NCBI RefSeq assembly: GCF_030848805.1 | Contig: NC_092358.1 | Coordinates: forward strand, 24,479,073 to 24,543,072 | Direction of reading: 5' to 3' | Source: Temnothorax longispinosus | Lineage: Eukaryota > Arthropoda > Insecta > Hymenoptera > Formicidae | Length of the DNA stretch: 64,000 bases | Shown here: one piece after another, positions 1 to 9,816 of the stretch | Numbering within the stretch: the stretch's first letter is position 1 | Layout of the letters: the number at the start of each line of letters is the position of its first letter | Program-made: the position numbers and the translations under genes | The notes under the pieces: model-generated | Seen by the model: only the letters and a program-made list of their open reading frames with translations | What the model was told of the DNA's origin: nothing | Database searches by the model: none

Positions 1-174
1 CATACATATATAGTTTATTCGATTCGATATTTACACACCTCATTGGTCGCAGTTACACAGTAGCTATATGAAACAGGTAACAAATTATTCGCGATAGTAA
101 AAGCGATCATCGCTTGTAGAAGTATCTGCGAAAGGAAAGCCTGATCAACGTAATAATATGTACAGGATAATCAA

Positions 175-276
175 ATTTTAATTGCACACCCCAAGTATTT
201 TAATCGTTTCTCAAGTTAGAAAAAATATTCTTTTCTAAAATAAACAACCAAGATATTTGAAGTGTGCAATTAAAAT
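175..276. repeat. Imperfect inverted repeat / hairpin, MITE-like
   Basis: Left arm 175-198 and right arm 253-276 are reverse complements over about 24 bp with few mismatches (shared core TTTTAATTGCACAC). The loop holds a second small hairpin (TTAGAAAA / TTTTCTAA). It lies within the probable 3' UTR of the zinc-finger gene, so it could form RNA structure in the message. Confidence 0.55.
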
Positions 277-356
277 AACACACTTCCTGTATTTGAAGAT
301 AAAGTATTCGTCTTCTTATGGTTTCATTTAATCTCATGAAATTGTAGCTCAATGGT

Positions 357-404
357 ACTTGCAAGGATATACTTGCAAAAGTATACTTGCAAGAGTATAC
401 TTGA
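357..404. repeat. Short 14 bp tandem repeat
   Basis: About three and a half copies of a 14 bp unit with core ATACTTGCAA follow one another, with single-base differences between copies. Confidence 0.6.
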
Positions 405-649
405 TTTTACATATTGATTGTAAAGATTCAGAATTCATCTCAAGGTTTGGAATCCTATCGTAAGACAATATCGCTTGATCAAGGAAATCGATTTATCAGA
501 ATATTATGCATCAGAATGCTGGTCGACGCAGTCTCGGAAACATATCGCCTAAGCATTCGAAGAAAATCATGATCTGAGGTTTATCGATTTTTGTGGTTAT
601 AATAAAAAAAAAAAACCTTTCTTCCTGCTTGGCGCAGTCAATCCAGACT

Positions 650-3600
650 TTAATCAGCATCGTCGTGGAATTTGATATAGTGTATCTTCAGAGCTCTGTT
701 ATTAGGATACTTGACGTCACATAGCGGGCAAGTAGCTCCGATCGCGTCCTTCACTATGTAAGCGCCCAGATTGGTCTCTCTATGGAACATCTTGCTGTCG
801 GCCTGGTACACTGTGTTGTGCACATTGGTGATATGGCTCATGATGGACTCCTTATTGAAGACGTGGCACTGCTTGCACAGCTTGCAGCTGTACATCACGT
901 TATTGTAGGCCACTTCGAATTCCCTTGGCCGTTCGGGTGCCTTGGCCGGTGTCGGGAGCACCAGTCTGTCATTGCTCGACGCGCCGCTGCCGGCTTCGGC
1001 AGCTGCTGTCTTCTTGTGCTTGATCGTGAAATGCTGTCGCAGATTCGACAGACCGGGGAATTCCTTGAAGCAGATGTTGCATGAAAACTTGCCATCTTGA
1101 GTCGACATTGGAATGCATTCGGGCGTCAAGTCTTTTTTTACACGAGGTTTATGGACCGTTTGTTTGTGCTTGTACAGCACGCTCATATTGGGGAACATTT
1201 TCTTGCAAACGTGGCACATGACTGGCTTCCTTCTCTCACCGGCGAAGTCCATGGCGAAAGGCGACAGCTTGGCCTGCGAATTTTCACTTTCGAGGTCGAA
1301 CTTCATGCGCTTCGTTTTCGGCTCGTCCTCGTACGACGATATTCGATTGCTGTTATACAGTTGTTGCTGCGCGCGCTGTTGGTTCTGCGATTCGCTACTG
1401 TGGAAGGAAAGTTTATGCCGTTGCAGAGACTGATTGCTCGAGAAGACCTTGCGGCAAAAGTTGCACAGGAACTGTGTGGCCATCGGTTTTCTGGCTAAGG
1501 ATTGGAATTTGATCGAGGCCACAGCGGTAGCCTTGTGAAGCCTCTTGTGCTTCCACAGAACCTTCTTCGAACTGTAAGACTTGCCGCATACGTCGCAGGA
1601 GAATGTCTTTTGTATGTCGCTGAGAATAGGATTGGCCTTGTGCCATTGCATATGAGATGCCAGGGTCTCCTGATCGGGGAAAATGTTCGTGCAGAGTTCG
1701 CACTGAAGATCGTCGTTGGAGAAACTCTTCTCCGCCTTGTTACGAGCGCAGTGGACGTCCCACAGATGGGTCCTCAGCTCTGTGACATCGTTGAATTTGT
1801 CATTGCATACCTGACATTGGAAACTTCCCGATTTCGACGGTGATTGAGGTGGAGGATTTGGGAAAGACTTCCGTGCTCTCGCCGGTCGTTCTGAATTCTC
1901 ACCAGACTCGACGCTACTAGATTCTTTCTGCGGTCCGTTGGCCGCCTTTTGATTGCCGAGTATGAATCGAGTGCTAAGACGCGAGTTTGCACGGTTGTGC
2001 CAGCCCTTGTGTATTTTCAAAGACGCTTCCTCGACGAAGACCTTGCCGCAAATGTCGCAGGCATAACCGTTCTGCGATTTCTCGAGGTGGGCGGTACGGA
2101 AGTGATAAGTGAAATTTGATTGGAAGACGAAACTCTTAGGGCACTGCGGACACTGCAGCATTGTCTTCGTAGAGTTGTGTTTAATTAACATATGTTGATC
2201 ATATAGATCTTTACGCATGAACATACGCGAGCACTCGGTGCAATCGTACATCTTACAGTTTCGGTGAGCGATTTTAGCATGTCGCCGGAGATTAGCGTAA
2301 TTGGATAGCACCTTACCGCACTCGCCACACTCGTGAATCTGCGTACCAGGATCCGAGATGGCACTAGTATTCACCGAATCTTTCTCGATCCTCACGTCCT
2401 CATCCAAGCTGCCGTATTCCATGCAGGAAACATTGGCGTTTCTCTCGTTCGGGTCGTCGATACCGTGATCCTTCATATGTATCTCCAAGGCGCCGGCGCT
2501 GCTGAACATACTGCGGCAAATGACGCACGAATATATCTTCACTTTGAGATGGAGATTCCGATGCTCGTTCAGCTCGACCCTCGTGGAGAATGTCTGGGCA
2601 CAAAGGGGACAGCTATACTTCTGACTTGATATTCGCGAACTGATTCTCGACTTGACATTTCCTTCGTAAGCGTTGCGTTCCTTCAATGGCGCTTGAGCTG
2701 CATTCTGCGAGGTATCCTCGTGTTGCACTTGTTGATTAGCCTGCGTTGTTGTTGTTGGTGTTGTTGAGCGATGAGTCTCGTGATGTGTCAGGAAATCACT
2801 CGGCGATCGAAATACGGAAAAGCATACGAAACAAGTAAAATCCTTCTTTTTATGGTCGGCCGTGATGTGGTAGTGGAATTTCTTAAATACGAGGAACGTC
2901 ATGTAACAATGTACGCATCTGTACAGGACTCTGCTTTCCGGATCTAATCGCATGCACATCTGCTTGTGCTTGACCATATTGGGCTGGTATCGATAGATCA
3001 TGCCGCATAAATCGCAGGCATGATTATGCGCCGGATCGCCGTTCTTGTAAGGTCCTTTAATGATCCTCTCGGGAAGGCTATTTTTCGATGGCAACGGCGC
3101 CATCGGCTTCAGCTTGGGCGGAGCTCGCGTTGGCGACATCATCTCTTCGTACTGTTTGTCAGAATGCTTCGACAAGTGGCTGAGTAATTCCTTCCTACCA
3201 GGCATCGAGCGCAGGCACATGTTGCACGTGAAGTATTGTTCGTTACCATGTTTCGGTACAACTAGGGCGATCTTCATGGCGCACTCGAAGGAAGCTCCAC
3301 AATGTAACTGATACATCGATCGATCTGGAAACTCCGTCAGGCAGGCGATACATGTATACGGTCTCAAATCTGGCATATGTTGACGTATGTGAGAGAGAGT
3401 GCTGCGTCGATCGTTAAACGTCTGTTCGCAAATGTAACAAGAGAATGTTTTCAGCTGACTAATAATGTCCTGTTGGACTTGCGTCAGCGGTGAGTCCTTT
3501 TCCATGCTGATCAGTTCATCTTCCACATCTTCAATCTCCTCGTCGTCGTTTTGCGATCCCGAATTGTCAATGCCGTTTTCTTTACTGTGGAACCGCTTCA

Positions 3601-4321
3601 TGTGCTTCATGTACGTGTACTTGGAGTGCAGGAATATCTGGCAGTGATGGCACTTCTGCTTAAAAACACGCGTTCCTCTAAAATGGGTATGAGGACCGCG
3701 TCTCAATTTCTTCTTAGGCGGTCCGCCGGCCGCGTTAGACCTCTGCGTGGAATCGGCCTCCATGATCGTGTCCTCTGTCCCGCTGGCTGCCATGGGATTC
3801 AACAGCAACTCACTGCTATTCGTGGATTCTACTTCTATAGTACTGTAGCTATCGTCTTCATCCTGTGGCTCGCTTTTAATGGAACACAGAGCTACAGGAT
3901 CCTGCTGATCCGCTTTATTTTCTTCCTTATTAGGTTCCTTCTCCACCGCAGGTGGGACTGGTTCAGGATCTTTGTTAGTATCATCGCTGTTATTTGTTAC
4001 TTCTTGTACTGTCGCATCGCTCTTATTTGTTGCTTCTTGTACTGTCGCATCGCTCTTACTTGTTACTTCTTGGACTGTCGCATCGCTGTTATTTGTTACT
4101 TCTTGTACTGTCGCATCGCTCTTACTTGTTACTTCTTGGACTGTCGCATCGCTGTTATTTGTTACTTCTTGTGCTGTCGCATCGCTGTTATTTGTTACTT
4201 CTTGTACTGTCGCATCGCTGTTATTTGTTACTTCTTGTACTGTCGCATCGCTGGTATTCGTTACTTCTTGCACTTTCTCACTATTGCATTCATCGTTTTC
4301 CATTGTTTGAATTGGTGAATG
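650..4321 (-). CDS. ZAD zinc-finger gene, exon 4 (repeat array and finger region)
   Basis: The terminal exon follows acceptor CTAG at 4325-4322. It adds HSPIQT before the internal ATG at 4303 and runs 1217 further residues to the stop at 650-652. The fingers follow C-x2-C-x12-H-x3/4-H. Most fall in small clusters with long, poorly conserved linkers, unlike the tightly linked TGEKP arrays of KRAB proteins. Smaller open frames on the other strand in this interval are shadows. Confidence 0.95.
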   Translation of the reverse strand, partial: HSPIQTMENDECNSEKVQEVTNTSDATVQEVTNNSDATVQEVTNNSDATAQEVTNNSDATVQEVTSKSDATVQEVTNNSDATVQEVTSKSDATVQEATNKSDATVQEVTNNSDDTNKDPEPVPPAVEKEPNKEENKADQQDPVALCSIKSEPQDEDDSYSTIEVESTNSSELLLNPMAASGTEDTIMEADSTQRSNAAGGPPKKKLRRGPHTHFRGTRVFKQKCHHCQIFLHSKYTYMKHMKRFHSKENGIDNSGSQNDDEEIEDVEDELISMEKDSPLTQVQQDIISQLKTFSCYICEQTFNDRRSTLSHIRQHMPDLRPYTCIACLTEFPDRSMYQLHCGASFECAMKIALVVPKHGNEQYFTCNMCLRSMPGRKELLSHLSKHSDKQYEEMMSPTRAPPKLKPMAPLPSKNSLPERIIKGPYKNGDPAHNHACDLCGMIYRYQPNMVKHKQMCMRLDPESRVLYRCVHCYMTFLVFKKFHYHITADHKKKDFTCFVCFSVFRSPSDFLTHHETHRSTTPTTTTQANQQVQHEDTSQNAAQAPLKERNAYEGNVKSRISSRISSQKYSCPLCAQTFSTRVELNEHRNLHLKVKIYSCVICRSMFSSAGALEIHMKDHGIDDPNERNANVSCMEYGSLDEDVRIEKDSVNTSAISDPGTQIHECGECGKVLSNYANLRRHAKIAHRNCKMYDCTECSRMFMRKDLYDQHMLIKHNSTKTMLQCPQCPKSFVFQSNFTYHFRTAHLEKSQNGYACDICGKVFVEEASLKIHKGWHNRANSRLSTRFILGNQKAANGPQKESSSVESGENSERPARARKSFPNPPPQSPSKSGSFQCQVCNDKFNDVTELRTHLWDVHCARNKAEKSFSNDDLQCELCTNIFPDQETLASHMQWHKANPILSDIQKTFSCDVCGKSYSSKKVLWKHKRLHKATAVASIKFQSLARKPMATQFLCNFCRKVFSSNQSLQRHKLSFHSSESQNQQRAQQQLYNSNRISSYEDEPKTKRMKFDLESENSQAKLSPFAMDFAGERRKPVMCHVCKKMFPNMSVLYKHKQTVHKPRVKKDLTPECIPMSTQDGKFSCNICFKEFPGLSNLRQHFTIKHKKTAAAEAGSGASSNDRLVLPTPAKAPERPREFEVAYNNVMYSCKLCKQCHVFNKESIMSHITNVHNTVYQADSKMFHRETNLGAYIVKDAIGATCPLCDVKYPNNRALKIHYIKFHDDAD

Positions 4322-6255
4322 CTAGAGAACAGACAATATTTACGTAGAGAAATCTTTTTTATCATAATAGTTTTAATATGATAAGATTATACTTACTGGT
4401 TGCTCCACATTATTGGTGATCTCTGAGATAGATTCTACATTATTATCTTCGTCCAAGTCCATTGGTTCATCCTTGATCGTGAATATTGGAATAACCTGCG
4501 AATATTGGAAATATATGAGAATACAAGAACATAACAGTAAAAATGACAAACTATTGTGTCCTAGTACATTTAAAAATACATACCGGAGGATTTGATTGCA
4601 ACTGACTTGTCAGCCATTCTTGCAGTTTGTCCTGGGAACGCAGGCACGACTCCTTGTAGGTGTGCCATTGATTAACGCTCTTCACGCAATTTGCGCATAT
4701 CAATGTGGACAACCTGTCGGTTGCTGAAATCTAAAAAAATGAAGCACATTATATAATCTAGGTAAAAATCTCGACAAGAATTTTAAATCACAAGTCAAAT
4801 ACACAAGATTGCAAATCTAGCTGAGCGTTTTGTTCTGTACTATACCACAATATAACCAGGTCTGCGTTTGGAAACTTCATTTGGGTGCACACCAGTATCG
4901 TTCTATTTTTGTTACTTACTAAAAATTGAACAAAACAAGGACACAGAACGACGCTGGTGTGCACCCGAGTAAAATTTCCGAACGCAGTCCAGCAGTGGCC
5001 GCTCTGTGTCGACACCTTTGATCTCCACGTGGAGGTCCACGTGACCATCCGTCACTTTAATATTAAAATTCAGGGCTGATTAGAAGAAGTAGTGGTAGTG
5101 CTCTATCATAAGTAATAATATAGTCACCCTTTTTCTTGAAAAAATAAGTGACTGCACTTAACATAACGTTGCTTTATTTTATTCGATTTTCAGGGATACT
5201 TATAAGTTGGCTGGTCATATGTGGGCACGTATATGTATGGTACGTTCCTGTCGCGTTGTATTTCATTGAATCCGAGATCATAAACAGAACCTGCGCCGCT
5301 GTATCTTAGCGACTACGTATTTTTTCGCAGAGTGCCACTACCAACTGGTTATATCGTGGTTCTATTATTATCATTTTTGGTTTCTTTTCTTCTTTGGAAT
5401 TTTATACATATATCTGCTCCATCTCAAACGTACAAAATATTTAAAAAATTTGGAAGAGTAAATTAAAAATTTTAGATAAAATATGTTGCATCCTCTGCTC
5501 CTGACACACATGCCCACTCTCTTCAACAAAAATATTTAAATTAAATTTTGACTTATTTAATTTCCTGATTTTACACAATTTACAATATATTTACTAATGT
5601 AATGCTATATTTACTAATGTATAATGCTCACACTCTGATTTCATATTAACTGATATTGTTTACATTATCATGTCACATCTAAACGCCTTACTCTTACTCC
5701 ATACTTCAAACATCTGAGACGACACGTATCTAAAAAGCATTTAAAATGCTTTGCTCGCTTATTCAACCGAAAATCAGATGCTGTAATTGCGTTTTAGCGC
5801 GAAGGAAAGATAAAGATTGAACAAGACGGAGTATGAGTAAAACGCGACTTGGAAGATACAGCCCCGACCGCGATGATTCTCAAGTCTGCGCCGAGTCGGC
5901 ACCCGTCCGAACATAACCTCGAAACGCGTCGGGCGATGCACTCCGCCGAGACCTCGCCGCCCGCGGTCACGGGATAATCGGGCGGCCCTCGGGGACCGCG
6001 GGGAATCCCGTCGATGATTTTCACGAGGGGAGGAGCGCGAATCGCGCGAGTCGCACGCACCTGGATCGACAGGCAAGCCTGAATCTTGGCGGCCAGCGGC
6101 ACGCGGTGGCCGGACGAGTCCTCCTTCTCTTCGTCCTCCTGCGTTGCGAACACCGAGGATCTAGGCCCGTCCGCGGAAAGGCACAGTCTGCAGACGTTCT
6201 TCACGTTCCCGAAGTCCGAGACGTTCTCCACCATCTCCACCACGTCCTCGTCCAT
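650..6255 (-). CDS. ZAD-domain C2H2 zinc-finger protein, 4 exons, 1370 aa
   Basis: Exons on the minus strand are 6061-6255, 4584-4730, 4397-4495 and 650-4321. All junctions are phase 0 with GT/AG ends (donors GTGCGT, GTATGT, GTAAGT). Exon 1 starts at an ATG and gives CRLCLS. Exon 2 gives CANC. Together these are the four zinc-binding cysteines of a ZAD (zf-AD) domain, roughly residues 22-94. Next come an acidic linker, an 11-residue repeat array (about residues 164-260), a basic NLS-like stretch PPKKKLRR (about 348-355) and about 21 C2H2 fingers from residue 371 to the C-terminus; two or so are degenerate. ZAD domains are known dimerisation modules of insect nuclear proteins, so a DNA-binding regulator or architectural factor is the likely role. 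Two sumoylation-type motifs are present, IKDE (121-124) and IKSE (295-298). Target and ortholog are not identified. Confidence 0.93.
3983..4273 (-). repeat. Coding minisatellite, 33 bp unit, about 8-9 copies
   Basis: The DNA unit encodes an 11-residue repeat with core SDATVQEVT. Eight clear SDAT copies are present plus degenerate ends. Units ending NN and SK alternate over part of the array, giving a 66 bp higher-order period. Because 33 is a multiple of three, the three opposite-strand frames are also open across it. Confidence 0.95.
4397..4495 (-). CDS. ZAD zinc-finger gene, exon 3 (linker with sumoylation-type motif)
   Basis: 33 codons between acceptor GCAG and donor GTAAGT, in phase 0 with both neighbours. 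It starts VIPIFTIKDEPMDLDED: a hydrophobic-K-x-E motif followed by acidic residues, as in many zinc-finger regulators. It has no ATG of its own. Confidence 0.85.
4584..4730 (-). CDS. ZAD zinc-finger gene, exon 2 (second half of ZAD)
   Basis: 49 codons between an acceptor at TTTAG and donor GTATGT. It begins ISATDRLS and contains CANC, the second cysteine pair of the ZAD, followed by the helix-like VNQWHTYKESC. It is too short to appear as an open frame with its own start; it was found by following the ZAD across the intron. Confidence 0.9.
4731..6060 (-). other. Intron 1 of the ZAD zinc-finger gene
   Basis: A 1330 bp intron between donor GTGCGT and acceptor TTTAG. It contains the inverted-repeat element at 4859-4990. 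The remainder is AT-rich with no coding signal; the last 300 bp next to exon 1 is GC-rich and belongs to the promoter-proximal CpG-rich block. Confidence 0.85.
4859..4990. mobile_element. MITE-like inverted-repeat element, 132 bp
   Basis: Arms of about 47 bp (4859-4905 and 4944-4990) are inverted copies with roughly 80-85% identity. Both contain GGGTGCACACCAG and end in GGTCTGCG / GGACTGCG. The 38 bp centre is AT-rich. There is no ORF, as expected for a non-autonomous element. No clear target duplication was found, so the superfamily is unassigned. Confidence 0.7.
6061..6255 (-). CDS. ZAD zinc-finger gene, exon 1 (first half of ZAD)
   Basis: 65 codons from the ATG at 6253-6255 to CAG, followed by donor GTGCGT. 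It encodes an acidic N-terminus, then CRLCLS and the hydrophobic run KIQACLSIQ that leads into the second half of the ZAD in exon 2. It lies in CpG-rich DNA. Confidence 0.9.
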
Positions 6256-6770
6256 CGTGCTAGGCTACTCTGATCAGGCGCGGGACGACACCACGACCAC
6301 CAGGACGCCGTCGCCGACACCGACGCTACGTATCCCTCTTGCGATGAGAGCTCTCAGGTTAGGGACGCAAGCGTTTTGTTTGCGGCTAACGAGAAATCGG
6401 AAGTGGCCAGACTGTAGACTGTCCAGAGCCGCCAGAATGGCCTGCTCAAGTGCTCACTGATGGAGCCGGGAAAGAGGCGAGGAAGACACTGTTTCCGCGC
6501 GTCCAACTTGCCGGTGACGCACCAAGATGGCGCGACCGGACGCTCACGGTGGCGAAGCAAACCCGCGCTTCAGAGTCTCAGAAATGTCCCGTCAGACCCG
6601 ATGTTGGGAGACGCTTTGTACCTGCGCGGCAAAAGGAACGCCGGCAAACGTTAGAACGACCCAGTTGCGTACGTAAAAGACTACTATTGTGTGTGAGAAC
6701 AAGTATCATTAGATTGTATATAATTTTAGAGAGAGAATAAGAAAAAAATAATATAATGAGAAATCTCATA
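6256..6770 (-). promoter_or_regulatory. Probable promoter and 5' UTR region of the ZAD gene
   Basis: This CpG-rich block lies directly upstream of the start codon at 6255 and gives way to AT-rich DNA after about 6700. It contains small open frames on both strands with no recognisable domain. No convincing TATA box or initiator could be fixed, so the transcription start is not placed. The block could be bidirectional, but no plus-strand gene was found. Confidence 0.4.
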
Positions 6771-6847
6771 TGAAATAAAGTTATACAATTTATGGATAGA
6801 AATAATTAACAATAATATGTGACACGACACATAAACAGGACACGATG

Positions 6848-6966
6848 GCTGCGTTCCTTTTGATGCTTTCAGCGCTGTAAGCATTATTCTATCTCCGTTG
6901 CACATTGAATATCAAATAGAGATGGAGCGACGCTTTCAGCGCTGAAAGCGTCAAAAGGAACACAGC
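6848..6966. mobile_element. MITE-like element with palindromic ends, 119 bp
   Basis: Ends 6848-6882 and 6932-6966 are inverted copies (GCTGCGTTCCTTTTGATGC and its near complement). Each end itself contains a palindrome; 6931-6950 (CGCTTTCAGC followed by its complement) is a perfect 20 bp palindrome. There is no ORF, and no certain target duplication was seen. Confidence 0.65.
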
Positions 6967-7701
6967 TTATGTAATATACATGCAATCAATTAGAGAAATT
7001 GCCATTTAAAGTCCAAGCTGGATCTTGGTAGTCTAATAACAATATACATATAATTGACAATATTATTAGTAAACACAGGTCACATGAAATGAATTGTATG
7101 AAATCAGGAAATTAAATAATTCAAAATTTAATTTTTTTGTCGAAAAATGGACATGTGTATCAGGAATAGAGAGTGTGCTCAGTGCAATATATTTTATCTA
7201 AATTTTTTAAATTTACTCTTCTTAATTCTTTTTTTATATTTTGTGCATTTGAGATGGAGCAAATATATATACAAAATTCCAAGAAAAAAAGAGATAAAAG
7301 AACAAAATAAAACGTATATTATTACTAGGCTACGAAGATCCAGCCCGGACCTTTAATAGAAATAATTAATAATATTAAAAGAAATATAATTAAATGTATT
7401 CTATTGCGTGAGCAACAGACTTACCACAGAAATATCAATACTTTGATAAAAGGTAAAAGAATTTACTGTAGAAGATTTTATTAGTATTCTAAAAAATTCA
7501 AATTATATTATGAATATTTTATAAGTAGATATATAAGTATTAATTCAATAAATATTTTGAATAATTTAAGGAACACATTACGTGTAATTTTTATGCTTAA
7601 TATAATATTTAATATATAAATGACAAAAAACGTAAGTAATTTGTGTGGTAACGTAAATAATTTACAAGGAACACTCTAGGCAATATCACGAGTCTGTCGA
7701 G

Positions 7702-7719
7702 ATCGACCACGTGGTCGAT
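7702..7719. promoter_or_regulatory. 18 bp perfect palindrome centred on an E-box
   Basis: ATCGACCAC followed directly by GTGGTCGAT is a perfect palindrome whose centre is CACGTG, the class of site bound by bHLH dimers. Function is inferred from symmetry only. Confidence 0.35.
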
Positions 7720-7938
7720 GATTTACGTTACGCATATATCACTCTCCATTCGGAGTGATTTTTCCCTCGATTTCCAGGATTGATTTGATTCGCATGGTCA
7801 TTTAGACTTTGCCCACAGATCCGAGCTCGACACGCTCTGTTCGTATACATTTATACTTACATATACATACACTTGATGAACGATCAACATTTTAGAAAGA
7901 AAAAAAAAAAAAAACGAGATGCAATGTAATTTAAAAAC

Positions 7939-8071
7939 ATGTTCATTTCTACCAACGTAGATTAACTTTAATTTCGGTTTAACTTACTTCTTCTAGTTCT
8001 AAGAATTAGAAAAAGATCAAAAGTAAGTTAAACCGAGATTAAAGTTAATCTGCATTGATGGAAATGGACAT
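7939..8071. mobile_element. MITE-like inverted-repeat element, 133 bp
   Basis: Arms 7939-7988 and 8022-8071 are inverted copies (outer ends ATGTTCATTT and ATGTCCATTT; shared core GATTAACTTTAAT...CGGTTTAACTTACTT). The centre is about 33 bp. There is no ORF. It shares the GATTAACT core with the hairpins at 8093-8135 and 10903-10994. Confidence 0.7.
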
Positions 8072-8092
8072 AAGAGGAATAAGATTTCAAAT

Positions 8093-8135
8093 AAACTCCG
8101 ATTAACTTAATTGCCAATTAAGATAATCGAAGTTT
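8093..8135. repeat. Near-perfect 43 bp hairpin, related to the preceding element
   Basis: Two 21 bp arms, 8093-8113 and 8115-8135, are inverted with 19 of 21 bases matching around a single central base. The arm includes CGATTAACTTAATTG, related to the GATTAACT core of 7939-8071. Confidence 0.65.
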
Positions 8136-8265
8136 GATTAAGGCCACTTTGTGAGAACTGTACTGATATGCGTGACAGATGGAACAAGGTAGTGAAAACT
8201 GAAGCTTATTTTTTATTTATACATTATTAAATAATCAAATCAAATATTATAAAAACATATTTATG

Positions 8266-8298
<33 letters not shown>

Positions 8299-8300
8299 TA
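8266..8300. repeat. TA dinucleotide microsatellite
   Basis: An alternating TA run with one break near 8291. Confidence 0.9.
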
Positions 8301-9715
8301 TTAAATTATACATAAATATATCATTTAAAAGAGGAACTCGCGCGTTAATTTAAGTATAACAAATCATCCGATTGCTTTATTTGTATCTCTTGCGTTTTGT
8401 TCCCTTTTTTCCCACCTAAAATTGAACGCTTGGAATGTATCTCAATGCGTGATTAATTGAGACCAAAAAATAAAAAAATTGTTAGGATCGATATAAATTT
8501 ATTTTCCTATCAGCGATTCATTTGCGATGGAACTTTTTTGTTATGTTCGAGGAGATTGCAGAAAGAGGTCATTTTTAATAAAAACAACCAATCGATGAAT
8601 TTTCTTTGTATTTTTAATCTCAAACACAAAATATTTCTATTTTCCATAATAACAGACAAACAACAGATAAAATTCAGCGTTTCTGTTTTTATTCGAGTTT
8701 TTACATCAAAACAAATTCTGCTCGCGAGAATTGTAGTGATCAGGATGGGAAATTAATATTAAAAAGGTATACATCGTACATTTGGTCGACTTTTATTTCA
8801 TATATTTCTTCAATATACATTTGATACACGAAATTGTCATTTGTACACTGCAGGTAAGACAGATTGCATGTCATACATCAGGATGACACACGTGATATAT
8901 TTCCTTCAATCTTCCGCCGACTCTAAAAATTCTTCATACGGATTTCCGTTCGCTATAAAATTAACGTTCAACGCTTGCGCGCGTCCCCGGTACTTCCGTT
9001 AATTCTATCGCAAAATAAGGACTTAGAAAAATCAAGAGTGCTCAAACGGTCCTTCGCAGTAACATCGATAGAGCTTTATTTAAACAGTGTTAAGCTTATT
9101 GACTCTTCAACGGACAGCGATCCTCAACTTTGTTTAGAACTTTGACATATAACGATCGATAAATTTCTTTGATTCCTACGTTACGTTGCGGATAACCATT
9201 CTCCCCTCGGTTAAGTGGCATCAGTATCTCTTTCTCTAATATTACATAAATATCAGTTTGTCGATTACAAAACATGCTCACGATCACGAATTCACAGATT
9301 TCTACAGACTGCCAACAGTGTCACGGTTAGTCACGAGTCGGTCCGAGGCAAACGGCATCCGACGAAGTATCATTGGTAGTAAACACCGTCTACTCTAAAA
9401 AAAGATTTCGCGGTTCGGTGATGACGGTGACGACGTTTTTGGACTCGTTAAAATTGACCGCTACCCTCCTTTCGTTTGCCTCACTTTCGTCTTTCAAAAC
9501 TAGCAGTTTGTTTGGCGATGTTTATAGACGTGACGTTCTCTCGGCTGAAAAGAAGAAGAAAGAAAACAGGGCAAAAAGAGAGGAAGGCCTAAAAAGCAAG
9601 GGATTTTAGGAAAACCTGAGCGTGTTCGCACGTCACTCCGTTCGACAAAGACCGCGAATCGTTTTCACGTTCTTCCTACGAGATGTAGCTTCTCTCTCCC
9701 TTTTTCTCCTTCCCA

Positions 9716-9753
<38 letters not shown>

Positions 9754-9765
9754 TTCTCTCTCTTT
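9716..9765. repeat. TC microsatellite, interrupted
   Basis: A pyrimidine run of mostly TC units on the plus strand with a few TTTC interruptions; it reads GA on the Rab26 strand. Confidence 0.85.
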
Positions 9766-9816
9766 CGACACGCACTACTTCGCAACTTGGTACGTCGACC
9801 GAGCTTGCATTGGCAT

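Larger units (their letters stand above)
1..649 (-). other. 3' UTR / 3' flank of the ZAD zinc-finger gene
   Basis: No coding sequence is seen. The stretch lies directly after the stop codon at 650-652 and should include the 3' UTR. A canonical AATAAA reads on the minus strand at 14-19. ATTAAA variants also occur, for example at 177-182, so the poly(A) site cannot be chosen. The stretch also holds a 102 bp hairpin and a short 14 bp tandem repeat, listed separately. Confidence 0.5.
6967..9816. other. AT-rich intergenic DNA between the two genes
   Basis: No coding exon is recognised. It holds the inverted-repeat elements at 7939-8071 and 8093-8135, an 18 bp palindrome at 7702-7719, a TA microsatellite at 8266-8300 and a pyrimidine run near 9716-9765. 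Short open frames here show no family resemblance. Confidence 0.6.

Noticed and set aside
3551..4318. 255-codon plus-strand frame, plus two further plus-strand frames over 3972-4347
   Set aside because: These are antisense shadows of the 33 bp coding repeat in the ZAD gene; the repeat length keeps every frame open and the translations are low complexity.
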